From assembly GCA_934101795.1 (NCBI GenBank), contig CAKORY010000012.1, positions 1-30,814 on the forward strand: a DNA stretch of 30,814 nt. Reading direction: 5' to 3'. The stretch's first letter is position 1; each line of letters starts with the position of its first letter. Below, one piece after another: positions 14,985 to 22,684 of the stretch. The stretch is from an uncultured Bacilli bacterium. Its GTDB lineage: Bacteria > Bacillota_I > Bacilli_A > RF39 > UBA660. Made by a program: the position numbers and the translations under genes. The notes beneath the pieces are model-generated. The model was not told the DNA's origin. It was given only the letters and a program-made list of their open reading frames with translations, and did no database searches.

Positions 14985-16070
14985 ATGAATATCGTAGATT
15001 ACATAAATAATTTAAATAAAGATAAAGCTAGTTCTTTTGTCGGAGCTACTTCATCTGATATATTAATTAAAAAAAATATTGATGCAAAGGTAAGTGATAC
15101 ATCTTGGATAGATATGGTCGAAGAATGTATCCCTTATCTAGATAATATAATAAGAAATCCCAGAAGATTTATAGCTCAAGAAGAAAATATTGTACCGATT
15201 GAAAAAGCTAAAGTAGTAACTGAAGAATCTATTAGACATTTAGCACAACACACAAGTATGATTCAAGAAGTACAAGAAGATGGTACAGTTATACCCCTTA
15301 AACTTCTAAATGTTTATAGAGAAGAAACCGTAGACTTATATGAAAATAGATTTATTAAATCTTTAGTAGATAATCTATATACATTCGTAACTAATAAGTT
15401 AGAAGAATCTGACCAAAAAAGTTATGCTAAAGTAAATAGTGAAGTTACTTATAAAGGTATAATGAAGAAAAAAAATGAAGTTGTAGAAATAAATTTACAA
15501 CTAAATAGTAAGAAAGAAACAGATGTTGATGCATCTAAAAATGGACATAGTCTAGATGAGAGAATAGAACATATAAAAGATATAGTTTCAGCATTTAAAA
15601 GTTCAACATTTATAAAAAGTTTAAAAGAATCTAGTCCGGTAAGAAGTCCAATTAGAAAAACTAATGTTATTCTAAAGGAACAAAACTTTATTAAAGCACT
15701 AGAACTATGGGAATATCTAGAAAAAAATAATATTAAACCAGTTACAAGTATAGAAAAGAGAAATGAAGTTAGTAAAAGTAATGATGTTAAAACATTATAT
15801 GACTTAGCATTCTTTATTAATTCAGATGCTTTAGAAACATCTAAAGAAGAGTCAAGTGAATACAATTCAGCGGTTGTAAGTAAACTTGTAAATGACTTTG
15901 TTTTTTCAAAAGATATAACAGAAAAAGAATTTAAGAAATTAATGGAAAAAGAATTTAAAGAAGCAAACAAGAGAAAAGAAAAAGCAACATCAGGTATTAA
16001 AAAGTGTATAGAAGCATTTCTAAATGATGTTGATAAGAAAAAGAAAAAAATGGTTACTATAATAAAATAA
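14985..16070 (+). CDS. DUF2357/McrC-like partner of the AAA+ ATPase
   Basis: A 361-aa soluble protein. Residues 108-130 read LNVYREETVDLYENRFIKSLVDNL. The YENRFIK motif (119-125) and its surroundings resemble DUF2357 proteins, which are usually encoded next to McrB-like ATPases and often continue into a PD-(D/E)XK nuclease like McrC. I see no PD-(D/E)XK motif here. The C-terminal third is highly charged and helical (many EFKK/EKEFKE stretches, ending KKKKKMV), so the nuclease seems absent or replaced. It probably acts as activator or linker of the ATPase ring. Start ATG 14985 follows GGTGAT at the end of the previous gene. The DUF2357 assignment rests on a short motif plus context. Confidence 0.65.
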   Translation: MNIVDYINNLNKDKASSFVGATSSDILIKKNIDAKVSDTSWIDMVEECIPYLDNIIRNPRRFIAQEENIVPIEKAKVVTEESIRHLAQHTSMIQEVQEDGTVIPLKLLNVYREETVDLYENRFIKSLVDNLYTFVTNKLEESDQKSYAKVNSEVTYKGIMKKKNEVVEINLQLNSKKETDVDASKNGHSLDERIEHIKDIVSAFKSSTFIKSLKESSPVRSPIRKTNVILKEQNFIKALELWEYLEKNNIKPVTSIEKRNEVSKSNDVKTLYDLAFFINSDALETSKEESSEYNSAVVSKLVNDFVFSKDITEKEFKKLMEKEFKEANKRKEKATSGIKKCIEAFLNDVDKKKKKMVTIIK

Positions 16071-16084
16071 ATTGAGGTGGCAAA

Positions 16085-17344
16085 ATGAATAAAGTAAACG
16101 AAAAGAATAAGAAGGAGTTTCAAAGAAATAAGGAAACAATTAATATTAAAGAATTCATGCTTTTAAAAAGCGGAGAACAAGATAAATTAATTGAAGAAAC
16201 CTTAAATAAAGTATACGAAGAAAATGTTGAAGTTACTAAAAAACATATTGATAAGGTACTTAATGTAGCTTTTGATAATAAAGATAATGAAACATTTTTA
16301 CCTTATAGTTTGTGTGTTCAAAAAGATGGAAATAAGTTAATATTCTCATTTAAGAAAAGTAATAAAGCTTTATTAATTCTTTTCTTACTTGGCTTTTTGT
16401 TTATTGCTGGATTTGCTACCTTTAGCGGGGTTCAACTTATTGGTAAATCGTGGATGAATGTTGATTTAAATGGTGATGGAGTACCAGATTTAAATCTTGA
16501 CTTAAACGATGATGGAATATGTGAAGTAAACTGTACAAAGAAAAAAAATGGTAAAATTCCGGAACTTAATATTGATTACAGAGGAAATAGAAAACCTACA
16601 TTTAATGTTAAGCTTGAAGATGGAACAATTTCTAATAAAATGAATCAAACAGATGAAAATGGTAAATGTTTTCTTAACTGTGATACTAATGGTGATGGAT
16701 GGCCAGATACAAACATTGATTTAGATGGTGATGGAAAAGCAGATATAAATATTGATATTAATGGTAATGGTAATCCAGATATAAATATTGATACTAATGG
16801 TGATGGAGTACCAGATATAAATATTGATGAAGATGGCGATGGTAAATGTGATAAAAATTGTACATATGTTGTGGATAAAAATAGTGGGCAATTAACAACC
16901 GGAGATGGAAATGTAACTTTAGATACAGCGTCTTTAGTAGTTAATTTTGAAGCTGGCAATAATATCATTTTAACGGATATTTATCCAGATGATCAAAAAG
17001 ATGAAGGTGTTACAACCAAAATACCAGATATTAAATTTACAATAGAAAATAAAACAAATGAAGATTTATATTATAATATTTACTGGACAGAAGTTGAAAA
17101 TACGTTTGAAACAGATAATTTTTGGACTATGATAAATAGTACAAATAATGGTTATAAAGTTAACTGGAAAACCGCACCAAAACAAAATAAATTGGAAGCA
17201 TCAAATATAAAAATTGCTCCACATACTACACAAGAGTACACCACATCATTTACCCTACATGGTACTGGTGAAGAACAAAATATAGACCAAGGAAAGATTT
17301 TTAAAGGAAGAGTTTTAATCGAATTAGTAAAGGACACCAACTAG
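16085..17344 (+). CDS. Single-pass membrane protein with extracellular calcium-binding-type repeats and a TasA-like domain
   Basis: A 419-aa protein. Residues 1-93 are cytoplasmic, charged and helical; the membrane helix is 94-114 (ALLILFLLGFLFIAGFATFSG). Outside lie DxNxDGxxD repeats: one block at 127-150, and five perfect 12-residue units from Asp200 to Cys259 (DTNGDGWPDTNI type). These are like thrombospondin type 3, dockerin or EF-hand loops that bind calcium. Each block ends in a GxCxxNC cysteine pair. Residues 280-419 form a beta-rich domain (IKFTIENKTNEDLYYNIYWTEVE, IAPHTTQEYTTSFTLHG) similar to the N-terminal domain of the protein at 24609 and to camelysin/TasA folds. SD GAGGTGG is well placed. 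It is the last gene of the operon, and its stop lies in the terminator loop. Confidence 0.8.
   Translation: MNKVNEKNKKEFQRNKETINIKEFMLLKSGEQDKLIEETLNKVYEENVEVTKKHIDKVLNVAFDNKDNETFLPYSLCVQKDGNKLIFSFKKSNKALLILFLLGFLFIAGFATFSGVQLIGKSWMNVDLNGDGVPDLNLDLNDDGICEVNCTKKKNGKIPELNIDYRGNRKPTFNVKLEDGTISNKMNQTDENGKCFLNCDTNGDGWPDTNIDLDGDGKADINIDINGNGNPDINIDTNGDGVPDINIDEDGDGKCDKNCTYVVDKNSGQLTTGDGNVTLDTASLVVNFEAGNNIILTDIYPDDQKDEGVTTKIPDIKFTIENKTNEDLYYNIYWTEVENTFETDNFWTMINSTNNGYKVNWKTAPKQNKLEASNIKIAPHTTQEYTTSFTLHGTGEEQNIDQGKIFKGRVLIELVKDTN
16682..16861 (+). repeat. Five tandem 36-bp units encoding 12-aa calcium-loop repeats
   Basis: Units start at 16682, 16718, 16754, 16790 and 16826. Each encodes D-x-(N/D)-G-(D/N)-G-x-x-D-x-N-(I/C). 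DNA similarity between units is high (GATxxxAATGGTGATGG type), so copy number may vary by slippage or recombination. Confidence 0.85.
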
Positions 17345-17357
17345 GGTGTCTTTTTTT
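17333..17357 (+). terminator. Terminator of the McrB-like/DUF2357 operon
   Basis: GACACC (17333-17338)/GGTGTC (17345-17350) stem with the TAG stop in the loop, then seven T. Confidence 0.8.
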
Positions 17358-17443
17358 ATGTATAAATTTTTTCTTTTAAGTATTATAAAAATATAATTCT
17401 TCTTTTTTTCCTTTTTCTACATATATTTTTATGAGGGATAATT

Positions 17444-19348
17444 ATGTTCTATAATAATGTACATACAAGAATAAGATATATATTTTTAGTAGTTATTTTA
17501 GTTTTAGTGATAGCTATAGCTAGAGTTTTTTATATTCAAGTATTTTCTTATAAAAAACTAAATACTTTAGCCCAGTCTTTATGGAGTAGAAAATTACCCA
17601 TTTCAGCAGATAGAGGTAAAATTGTTGATAGAAAAGGAAGAGTTTTAGCTGATAATATAACCACTACATCACTTGTTGTCATTCCTAATCAAATTGAAAA
17701 TAAAGAAGATGCAGCTAAAAAGTTAAGTGAGATACTTGGAAGTGATTATAATGATATGCTTAAGCATGTTAGCAAAAAAACATCAATTGAAAGAGTACAC
17801 CCTGAAGGAAGAAGATTAAGCTATGAAATAGCGGAAAAAATAGATGAATTAAAAATAGATGGAGTTTATTTAGTTAAAGAAAGTAAAAGGTATTATCCTT
17901 ATGATACAGTTTTAAGTCATGTTTTAGGTTATGTTGGTATCGATAATCAAGGACTTTCAGGATTAGAGCTTTATTATAATGATTATTTAACAGGTGAAGA
18001 TGGCTCTATAAAATATTTTTCAGATGGCAAAGGGCATAAGCTTGAACTTGCAGAAATATACGAGGCACCCACATCCGGAGTAACTTTAGAGCTTACCATT
18101 GATTTAGACTTGCAACTAGCAGTTGAAAATGAACTTGATAATGTAGTTGCAAAATATGACCCAGATAGTGTGATAGCTATTGCCATGAATCCAAAGAATG
18201 GGGAAGTTCTAGCTATGGCATCAAGACCTAATTTTAATAGCAATAATTATCAAAACTATACAACTGAAGTAATAAATAGAAATTTACCTATTTGGATGAC
18301 ATTTGAACCAGGATCAACAATGAAAATATCGACATACACTGCAGCTATTAATGAAGGATTAATTAACATTTTTGAAGACAGATTTACTGATACAGGTGCC
18401 ATAACTGTTGATGGAGCAACACTTCATTGTTGGAAACATGGAGGACATGGTAACCAAACGTATCTTGAAGTAATTGAAAATAGTTGCAACCCAGGTTTCG
18501 TTAACTTAGGACTTATGCTTCAAAAAGAAAAATTAATGAGTTATATTAAAAAATTTGGTTTTGGTACTAAAACTGGAATTGATTTAAATGGTGAAGGTAC
18601 TGGAATACTATTTAATTTAGATAAAATGGGCAATGTTGAACTTGCAACAACTGCATTTGGTCAAGGAATAAGTGTAACTCCAATACAACAAGTAAGTGCT
18701 GTATCAGCCATAATTAATGGAGGAACCCTATATTCACCATTTCTTGTTAAAAACTTTTTAGAACCTGAAACAAACACAATTGTTAAAAGTGTTACTGGTG
18801 AAAATAAAGGTACAGTAATAAAAAAAGAAACATCAGATTTAGTAAGATATGCCTTAGAAAGCGTAGTTGCCAAAGGATCTGGGCACAATGCATATATTGA
18901 AAACTATCGTATTGGTGGTAAAACTGGTACAGCCCAAACAGTTGAAAACGGTATATATTCATCAAGTAAATATATTTTATCTTTTATAGGATTTATGCCT
19001 GCAGATGACCCTGAAATAGTAGTGTATGTAGCAGTTCAAAATGCAAAAGGAGTAGTGCAATATGGTGGCACGGTAGCAGCTCCAATAGCTAGAAATATTT
19101 TCTTAAGTGCGATAGATATTTTAGATATAGAGCCATCTACAGAAGGAATACCAAAAGAATATACATGGCTTGATCAAAAATATGTGACAGTACCAGATGT
19201 TATAGGATTAAGTGTTGAAGAAGCTAAGAAAACATTAAAAGGATTTAATATAGAATATAGTGGTGAAGGAAATACGGTTATTTATATGTCACCAAAGGCA
19301 GAAATGTATGCTAAAGAAAATGGTACTATAGTTTTAATGCTTGGATAA
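17444..19348 (+). CDS. Class B penicillin-binding protein, SpoVD/FtsI type with one PASTA domain
   Basis: A 634-aa peptidoglycan transpeptidase for septal wall synthesis. One N-terminal membrane anchor covers residues 11-30, followed by a dimerisation domain (ADRGKIVDRKGRVLA). The transpeptidase domain has S291-T-M-K294 (active-site Ser, PGSTMK), S347-C-N349 and K493-T-G495 (GGKTGTAQT). It ends in a single PASTA domain (VPDVIGLSVEEAKKTLK). The HCWKHGGHG and ENSCNPGF strings are closest to SpoVD. In this context it more likely serves vegetative division, since no sporulation genes are seen and mraY and ftsW follow. SD GAGGG is 8-9 nt before ATG. The leader from 17358 is T-rich with a TATAAT near 17392 but no clear -35. 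Confidence 0.92.
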   Translation: MFYNNVHTRIRYIFLVVILVLVIAIARVFYIQVFSYKKLNTLAQSLWSRKLPISADRGKIVDRKGRVLADNITTTSLVVIPNQIENKEDAAKKLSEILGSDYNDMLKHVSKKTSIERVHPEGRRLSYEIAEKIDELKIDGVYLVKESKRYYPYDTVLSHVLGYVGIDNQGLSGLELYYNDYLTGEDGSIKYFSDGKGHKLELAEIYEAPTSGVTLELTIDLDLQLAVENELDNVVAKYDPDSVIAIAMNPKNGEVLAMASRPNFNSNNYQNYTTEVINRNLPIWMTFEPGSTMKISTYTAAINEGLINIFEDRFTDTGAITVDGATLHCWKHGGHGNQTYLEVIENSCNPGFVNLGLMLQKEKLMSYIKKFGFGTKTGIDLNGEGTGILFNLDKMGNVELATTAFGQGISVTPIQQVSAVSAIINGGTLYSPFLVKNFLEPETNTIVKSVTGENKGTVIKKETSDLVRYALESVVAKGSGHNAYIENYRIGGKTGTAQTVENGIYSSSKYILSFIGFMPADDPEIVVYVAVQNAKGVVQYGGTVAAPIARNIFLSAIDILDIEPSTEGIPKEYTWLDQKYVTVPDVIGLSVEEAKKTLKGFNIEYSGEGNTVIYMSPKAEMYAKENGTIVLMLG

Positions 19349-19430
19349 GTGTAAAATGATGTAAATTTTTAAACTAAAATCATAAATATATTAAAAAAGT
19401 AGTGTATAATAAAATTACGAGGTGAAAATT

Positions 19431-20423
19431 ATGTTAATTTTAGCTAAAGCATCTATGGCAATGATGTTAGGATTCGTTTTATCATTAATAACAGGTTTAT
19501 TTATTATACCTTTATTTAGAAAACTTCATTTTGGTCAATCAGTAAGTCATTTAATTAATGAAAGACATCTAAAAAAGGAAGGAACACCAACAATGGGAGG
19601 ACTAATATTCATAATTCCTGTTATTGTGTCCTTAATTCTCTTATATATAAAGGGAAGTATTTCCATAAGCTATAATTTGATTATAGTAATATTTGTCTTC
19701 CTTGCTTATGGCTTACTTGGTTTTATAGATGACTTTCTAAAAGTAAAATGTCATGATAACAATGGAATAAGCCTAGTTACTAAGTTTTTAATTCAAATGA
19801 TTATTGCTATAGTATTCTTTTATCTATTTATGAAAGGCGGCGGAGAACCAGTCCTTAGTATAAGTTTCTTAAATATTTACCTTGATTTAGGGTGGATGTT
19901 TGGCTTATTTATATTATTTTTACTGGTCGGTACTACAAATGCAGTTAATATTACAGATGGTTTAGATGGTTTAGCTGGAGGTTTATCAGCGATTGCTTTC
20001 TTTGCTTATGGTGTTATAAGTTGGAATGCTGGCTGGCTTGAAGGATATCAAGAAATAGCTATTTTTTGCTTTTTACTTGTCGGTTCTTTAATAGGATTTT
20101 TAGTATTTAATACTCATCCAGCACGCATATTTATGGGAGATTTAGGTTCACTTGCTTTAGGTGGTGCTCTAGCATCAGTTGCTATAGTATCAAGACATGA
20201 AATATCACTAGCAATAATAGGTGGTGTATTTGTAATAGAAACACTTTCAAGTTTAATTCAAATTATATCAATTAGGTATTTTAATAAAAAAGTATTCTTA
20301 AAAGCTCCACTTCATCACCATTTTGAAGAGTTAGGTTGGAGAGAAACAGATATTATTAAGTTATTCTGGGTGGTAGGTTTTATTCTTGCTATGGCAGCTA
20401 TAACTTATGGTGTGTGGTTATAA
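19431..20423 (+). CDS. mraY: Phospho-N-acetylmuramoyl-pentapeptide transferase MraY
   Basis: A 330-aa integral membrane enzyme that makes lipid I from UDP-MurNAc-pentapeptide and undecaprenyl phosphate. About ten membrane helices are expected. Conserved loops visible: KKEGTPTMGG, FIDDFLKV with the DD pair, NITDGLDGLAGG, GDLGSLALGG and APLHHHFEELGW. The frame opens at GTG 19422, but GAGGTGA is the SD for ATG 19431. It lies 82 bp after the PBP gene with a TATAAT at 19405-19410, and is followed by its own terminator. It is thus not in a compact dcw operon; murD, which usually follows mraY, is missing here. Confidence 0.96.
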   Translation: MLILAKASMAMMLGFVLSLITGLFIIPLFRKLHFGQSVSHLINERHLKKEGTPTMGGLIFIIPVIVSLILLYIKGSISISYNLIIVIFVFLAYGLLGFIDDFLKVKCHDNNGISLVTKFLIQMIIAIVFFYLFMKGGGEPVLSISFLNIYLDLGWMFGLFILFLLVGTTNAVNITDGLDGLAGGLSAIAFFAYGVISWNAGWLEGYQEIAIFCFLLVGSLIGFLVFNTHPARIFMGDLGSLALGGALASVAIVSRHEISLAIIGGVFVIETLSSLIQIISIRYFNKKVFLKAPLHHHFEELGWRETDIIKLFWVVGFILAMAAITYGVWL

Positions 20424-20426
20424 ATT

Positions 20427-20450
20427 GAAGTAAATTTTACTTCTTTTTTT
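20427..20450 (+). terminator. Terminator of mraY
   Basis: GAAGTAA/TTACTTC stem (20427-20433, 20437-20443) followed by seven T. Confidence 0.75.
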
Positions 20451-20537
20451 GTGGTATTCGTGTAAAAAACTTAAATTATACTTAGAATAAAATTTGTTAC
20501 TTCAAAATTAACCTAAGTTTACAAATCCATGATTACC

Positions 20538-20575
20538 AGAGTTTTCTGTAACTTGTAATAGAAAACTCTTTTTTT
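20538..20575 (+). terminator. Second terminator-like hairpin, just upstream of ftsW
   Basis: A perfect 10-bp stem AGAGTTTTCT (20538-20547)/AGAAAACTCT (20560-20569), 12-nt loop, seven T. It lies 25 bp before ftsW and about 90 bp after the mraY terminator. It is either a back-up terminator or an attenuator in the ftsW leader. Confidence 0.65.
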
Positions 20576-20599
20576 AATATAATTATATGAGGGATAAAC

Positions 20600-21688
20600 A
20601 TGCCAAAAAAAGATGATAAATGGTTACTTATAATTGTCATAATAACAGCTATATTTGGTATAGTAATGATTTATTCTGCTAGTTTTATCTGGGCAGATTA
20701 TAAATTTGATGACCCTTTTAAGTTTGTTAAAGCTCAAAGTGCATTCTTTATAATGTCTCTTTTACTTGTCTTTATTTTAAGAAAAATAAACCCTAAAATA
20801 TATTATGAAAAAGCTAATTTAATACTTCTTATATGTTTTATATTACTTGTTTTAGTATTGATACCTGGCCTTGGCAAAATAAGAAATGGTAGTAGAAGTT
20901 GGTTTGGAATAGGTGGCTTTGGTATTCAACCTAGTGAATTTGCTAAAATAGGTTTAATTATATATGTTTCTAAGTATCTAGCCAATAATAATAGAATTAT
21001 AACAGATGTAAAAAAAGGGGTATTTCCAGTTTTACTTGTTATTGGCATTTTTTTCTTTCTTATAATGCTTGAACCAGATTTTGGTACAGCTATGGTTATA
21101 ATTATTACCCTTGTATCAATACTTTTTATTTCTGGAGTTAAGCTTTCTTTCTTTATTAAAATAGGCTTACTTGGTTTAATGGGTATAGTAGGACTTATAG
21201 TGGTAGCTCCATATCGTATGCTTCGTATTGTGTCATTTTTAAACCCATGGATCGATCCTTTAGGTAGTGGATATCAAATTATTCAAAGTTTATATGCCAT
21301 TGGTCCTGGGGGTTTACTTGGTCAAGGTTTTTTAAAAAGTCGTCAGAAACAATTTTACTTGCCAGAACCACAAACAGATTTCATATTTTCTATTATTTCT
21401 GAAGAATTTGGATTTTTGGGCATTTTAATAGTTACATCATTTTTTGCTTTTATATTTTATAAAATAGTAAAAATATCTTTAACTTCAGATAATTTATTTT
21501 ATAAATACTTATCATTTGGATTAGGTTTTGGTATTATTATTCAAGCTCTTTTAAATATTTGTGTAGTTATTGGTCTTATTCCAGTCACCGGAGTAACCCT
21601 TCCATTTTTTTCTTATGGTGGTTCTTCATTACTTGTTAGTATGATAAGTATTGGTATTATTTTAAGTATTAGTAATAAGCAAAAATAG
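20600..21688 (+). CDS. ftsW: Peptidoglycan glycosyltransferase FtsW (SEDS family)
   Basis: A 362-aa polytopic membrane protein that polymerises lipid II with a class B PBP. About ten membrane helices are expected. SEDS hallmarks: MIYSAS at the first helix, SRSWFGIGGFGIQPSEFAKIG, LEPDFGTAMV with the essential Asp, YQIIQSLYAIGPGGLLGQG, FYLPEPQTDFIFSIISEEFG and GVTLPFFSYGGSSL. FtsW is favoured over RodA by the PEPQTDFIF string and by the neighbouring septal-type PBP. SD GAGGG precedes ATG at 20600. A structured leader with a terminator-like hairpin lies upstream. No clear terminator follows before the decayed Fic gene. Confidence 0.93.
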   Translation: MPKKDDKWLLIIVIITAIFGIVMIYSASFIWADYKFDDPFKFVKAQSAFFIMSLLLVFILRKINPKIYYEKANLILLICFILLVLVLIPGLGKIRNGSRSWFGIGGFGIQPSEFAKIGLIIYVSKYLANNNRIITDVKKGVFPVLLVIGIFFFLIMLEPDFGTAMVIIITLVSILFISGVKLSFFIKIGLLGLMGIVGLIVVAPYRMLRIVSFLNPWIDPLGSGYQIIQSLYAIGPGGLLGQGFLKSRQKQFYLPEPQTDFIFSIISEEFGFLGILIVTSFFAFIFYKIVKISLTSDNLFYKYLSFGLGFGIIIQALLNICVVIGLIPVTGVTLPFFSYGGSSLLVSMISIGIILSISNKQK

Positions 21689-21754
21689 AAAAGCACTTGC
21701 CGTTATTTACTTTGAACTTAAATTTTGTTAAAATTATTAAAAAAAAGTGATTTA

Positions 21755-22326
21755 ATGAATGCTATTAGAATAAAACAAGCATTAATTCACAAAAAAATGT
21801 AAATTTAAAGGTAATATCTATCATTTTTCTCAAGTTTCTTTTGCTTATAATTCAAATAAAATTGAAGGAAGTAGACTTACTGAAGACCAAATTGAAGCAA
21901 TATTTGATACCTAAAGCATTATTTCCAAAAGTAAATAAAATGTTAAAAAGAGGAACAACTAATGAAGATAATCCTTATATAATGTCGGTGATTTAAAAAA
22001 GTTCCTATTATAATTGGTTTACAAAATGTAATTAAAACAAGTAGTCCGTAAAATGATTTAGAAGCTCTTTTACTATACTATAAAAAATTACAATAAGTAA
22101 CATTAAAAGATATTATTGATTTTCGTGTTAGATTTGAAGAAATTCACCCTTTAAATGATGAAAATGGCAGAATAGGTAGATTAATAATATTTAAAGAATA
22201 ATATTATTCCTTTTATAATTTTAGATGAAGAAAAAGCTTTTTATATGCGCGGTATAAAAGAATATTCTTCATTTTCAAGATATACATGATGAAATGTGTA
22301 ATAAATCGTTAGATTATGACATATAA
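21755..22326 (+). pseudogene. Decayed Fic-family gene
   Basis: Fic proteins transfer AMP or similar groups to target proteins. Segments in several frames match in order: GNIYHFSQVSFAYNSNKIEG and LTEDQIEAIFDT (stop), then NDLEALLLYYKKLQ (stop), then VTLKDIIDFRVRFEEIHPLNDENGR with the Fic motif at 22145-22171, IGRLIIFKE (stop), then NIIPFIILDEEKAFYM and RGIKEYSS. The motif should be HPFxDGNGR; here it reads HPLNDENGR. Several in-frame stops and frameshifts leave no usable ORF. This accounts for most of the gene-free stretch 21689-22447. Confidence 0.8.
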
Positions 22327-22331
22327 AAAAT

Positions 22332-22360
22332 GACGGGAGAAAAATAATCCCGTCTTTATT
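22332..22360 (+). terminator. Terminator after the Fic relic
   Basis: GACGGGA (22332-22338)/TCCCGTC (22347-22353) stem, followed by TTTATTT. Probably the original terminator of the Fic gene or of the ftsW transcript. Confidence 0.65.
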
Positions 22361-22365
22361 TATAC

Positions 22366-22392
22366 TAGCAAAGATTTACATCATCTTTGCTA
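22366..22392. other. Perfect 10-bp hairpin without a T tract
   Basis: TAGCAAAGAT (22366-22375) and ATCTTTGCTA (22383-22392) with a 7-nt loop, lying between two terminators. There is no poly-T on either side, so it may be a protein-binding palindrome or RNA stabiliser. Confidence 0.4.
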
Positions 22393-22424
22393 ATAATAAT
22401 ATATGTAAAAAAAACATAATTATA

Positions 22425-22455
22425 CAAAAAAACTGCATAATATTTAATTATGCAG
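22425..22455 (-). terminator. Terminator of rpmB
   Basis: CTGCATAAT (22433-22441)/ATTATGCAG (22447-22455) stem. The minus strand has a run of T opposite the A tract before 22433. The stem includes the last codons and stop of rpmB. T residues also follow on the plus strand, so it can act both ways. Confidence 0.75.
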
Positions 22456-22618
22456 CTTTTTTGTTTAAAGTTCTTGCTTCTCTAGCACTAATGATTACTT
22501 TTTCTCCATTTATTGTTTTCTTTTGTAAATTTGGTTTTTGTGTCATTTTAGTTGCATTTAAAGCATGTGATCTTCTATTACCAGTTAAAGGTTTTTTAGT
22601 AGTTACTTTTGTAGCCAT
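22448..22618 (-). CDS. rpmB: 50S ribosomal protein L28
   Basis: A 56-aa basic protein of the large ribosomal subunit, read on the minus strand from ATG at 22618. It begins MATKVTTKKPLTGNRRSHAL and continues NATKMTQKPNLQKK, then VIISAREARTL. The KKPLTGNRRSHALNATK and KPNLQKK blocks are diagnostic of L28. It is slightly shorter than the usual about 62 aa and lacks the Cys found in some members. SD AGGAGTGAG lies just upstream, with a consensus-like promoter at 22649-22677. A longer open frame on the plus strand here is its shadow. Confidence 0.95.
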   Translation of the reverse strand: MATKVTTKKPLTGNRRSHALNATKMTQKPNLQKKTINGEKVIISAREARTLNKKAA

Positions 22619-22648
22619 TTTTCTCACTCCTTTTTTGTTTACCTATTA

Positions 22649-22677
22649 ATTTTAACAATATATTTTATGTTTGTCAA
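22649..22677 (-). promoter_or_regulatory. Promoter of rpmB
   Basis: On the minus strand TTGACA (22672-22677), a 17-nt spacer and TAAAAT (22649-22654). It lies just after the stop of the upstream membrane protein gene. Confidence 0.75.
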
Positions 22678-22684
22678 ATATTAC

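Noticed and set aside
15449..16123. 224-aa minus-strand frame under the DUF2357-like gene
   Set aside because: Low-complexity Ser/Leu/Phe translation opposite a Lys/Glu-rich gene, with no SD; a shadow.
16682..16861. Regular 36-bp repeats as a possible CRISPR array
   Set aside because: The repeats are contiguous, in coding frame and have no spacers or cas genes.
16645..16968. 107-aa minus-strand frame over the calcium-loop repeats
   Set aside because: It only mirrors the repeat periodicity of the coding strand.
12401..17344. Classical McrBC restriction system
   Set aside because: No PD-(D/E)XK nuclease motif and no DNA-binding N-terminus are visible; membrane anchors are present instead.
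22461..22649. 62-aa plus-strand frame
   Set aside because: It is the antisense shadow of rpmB; the minus-strand product is clearly L28.
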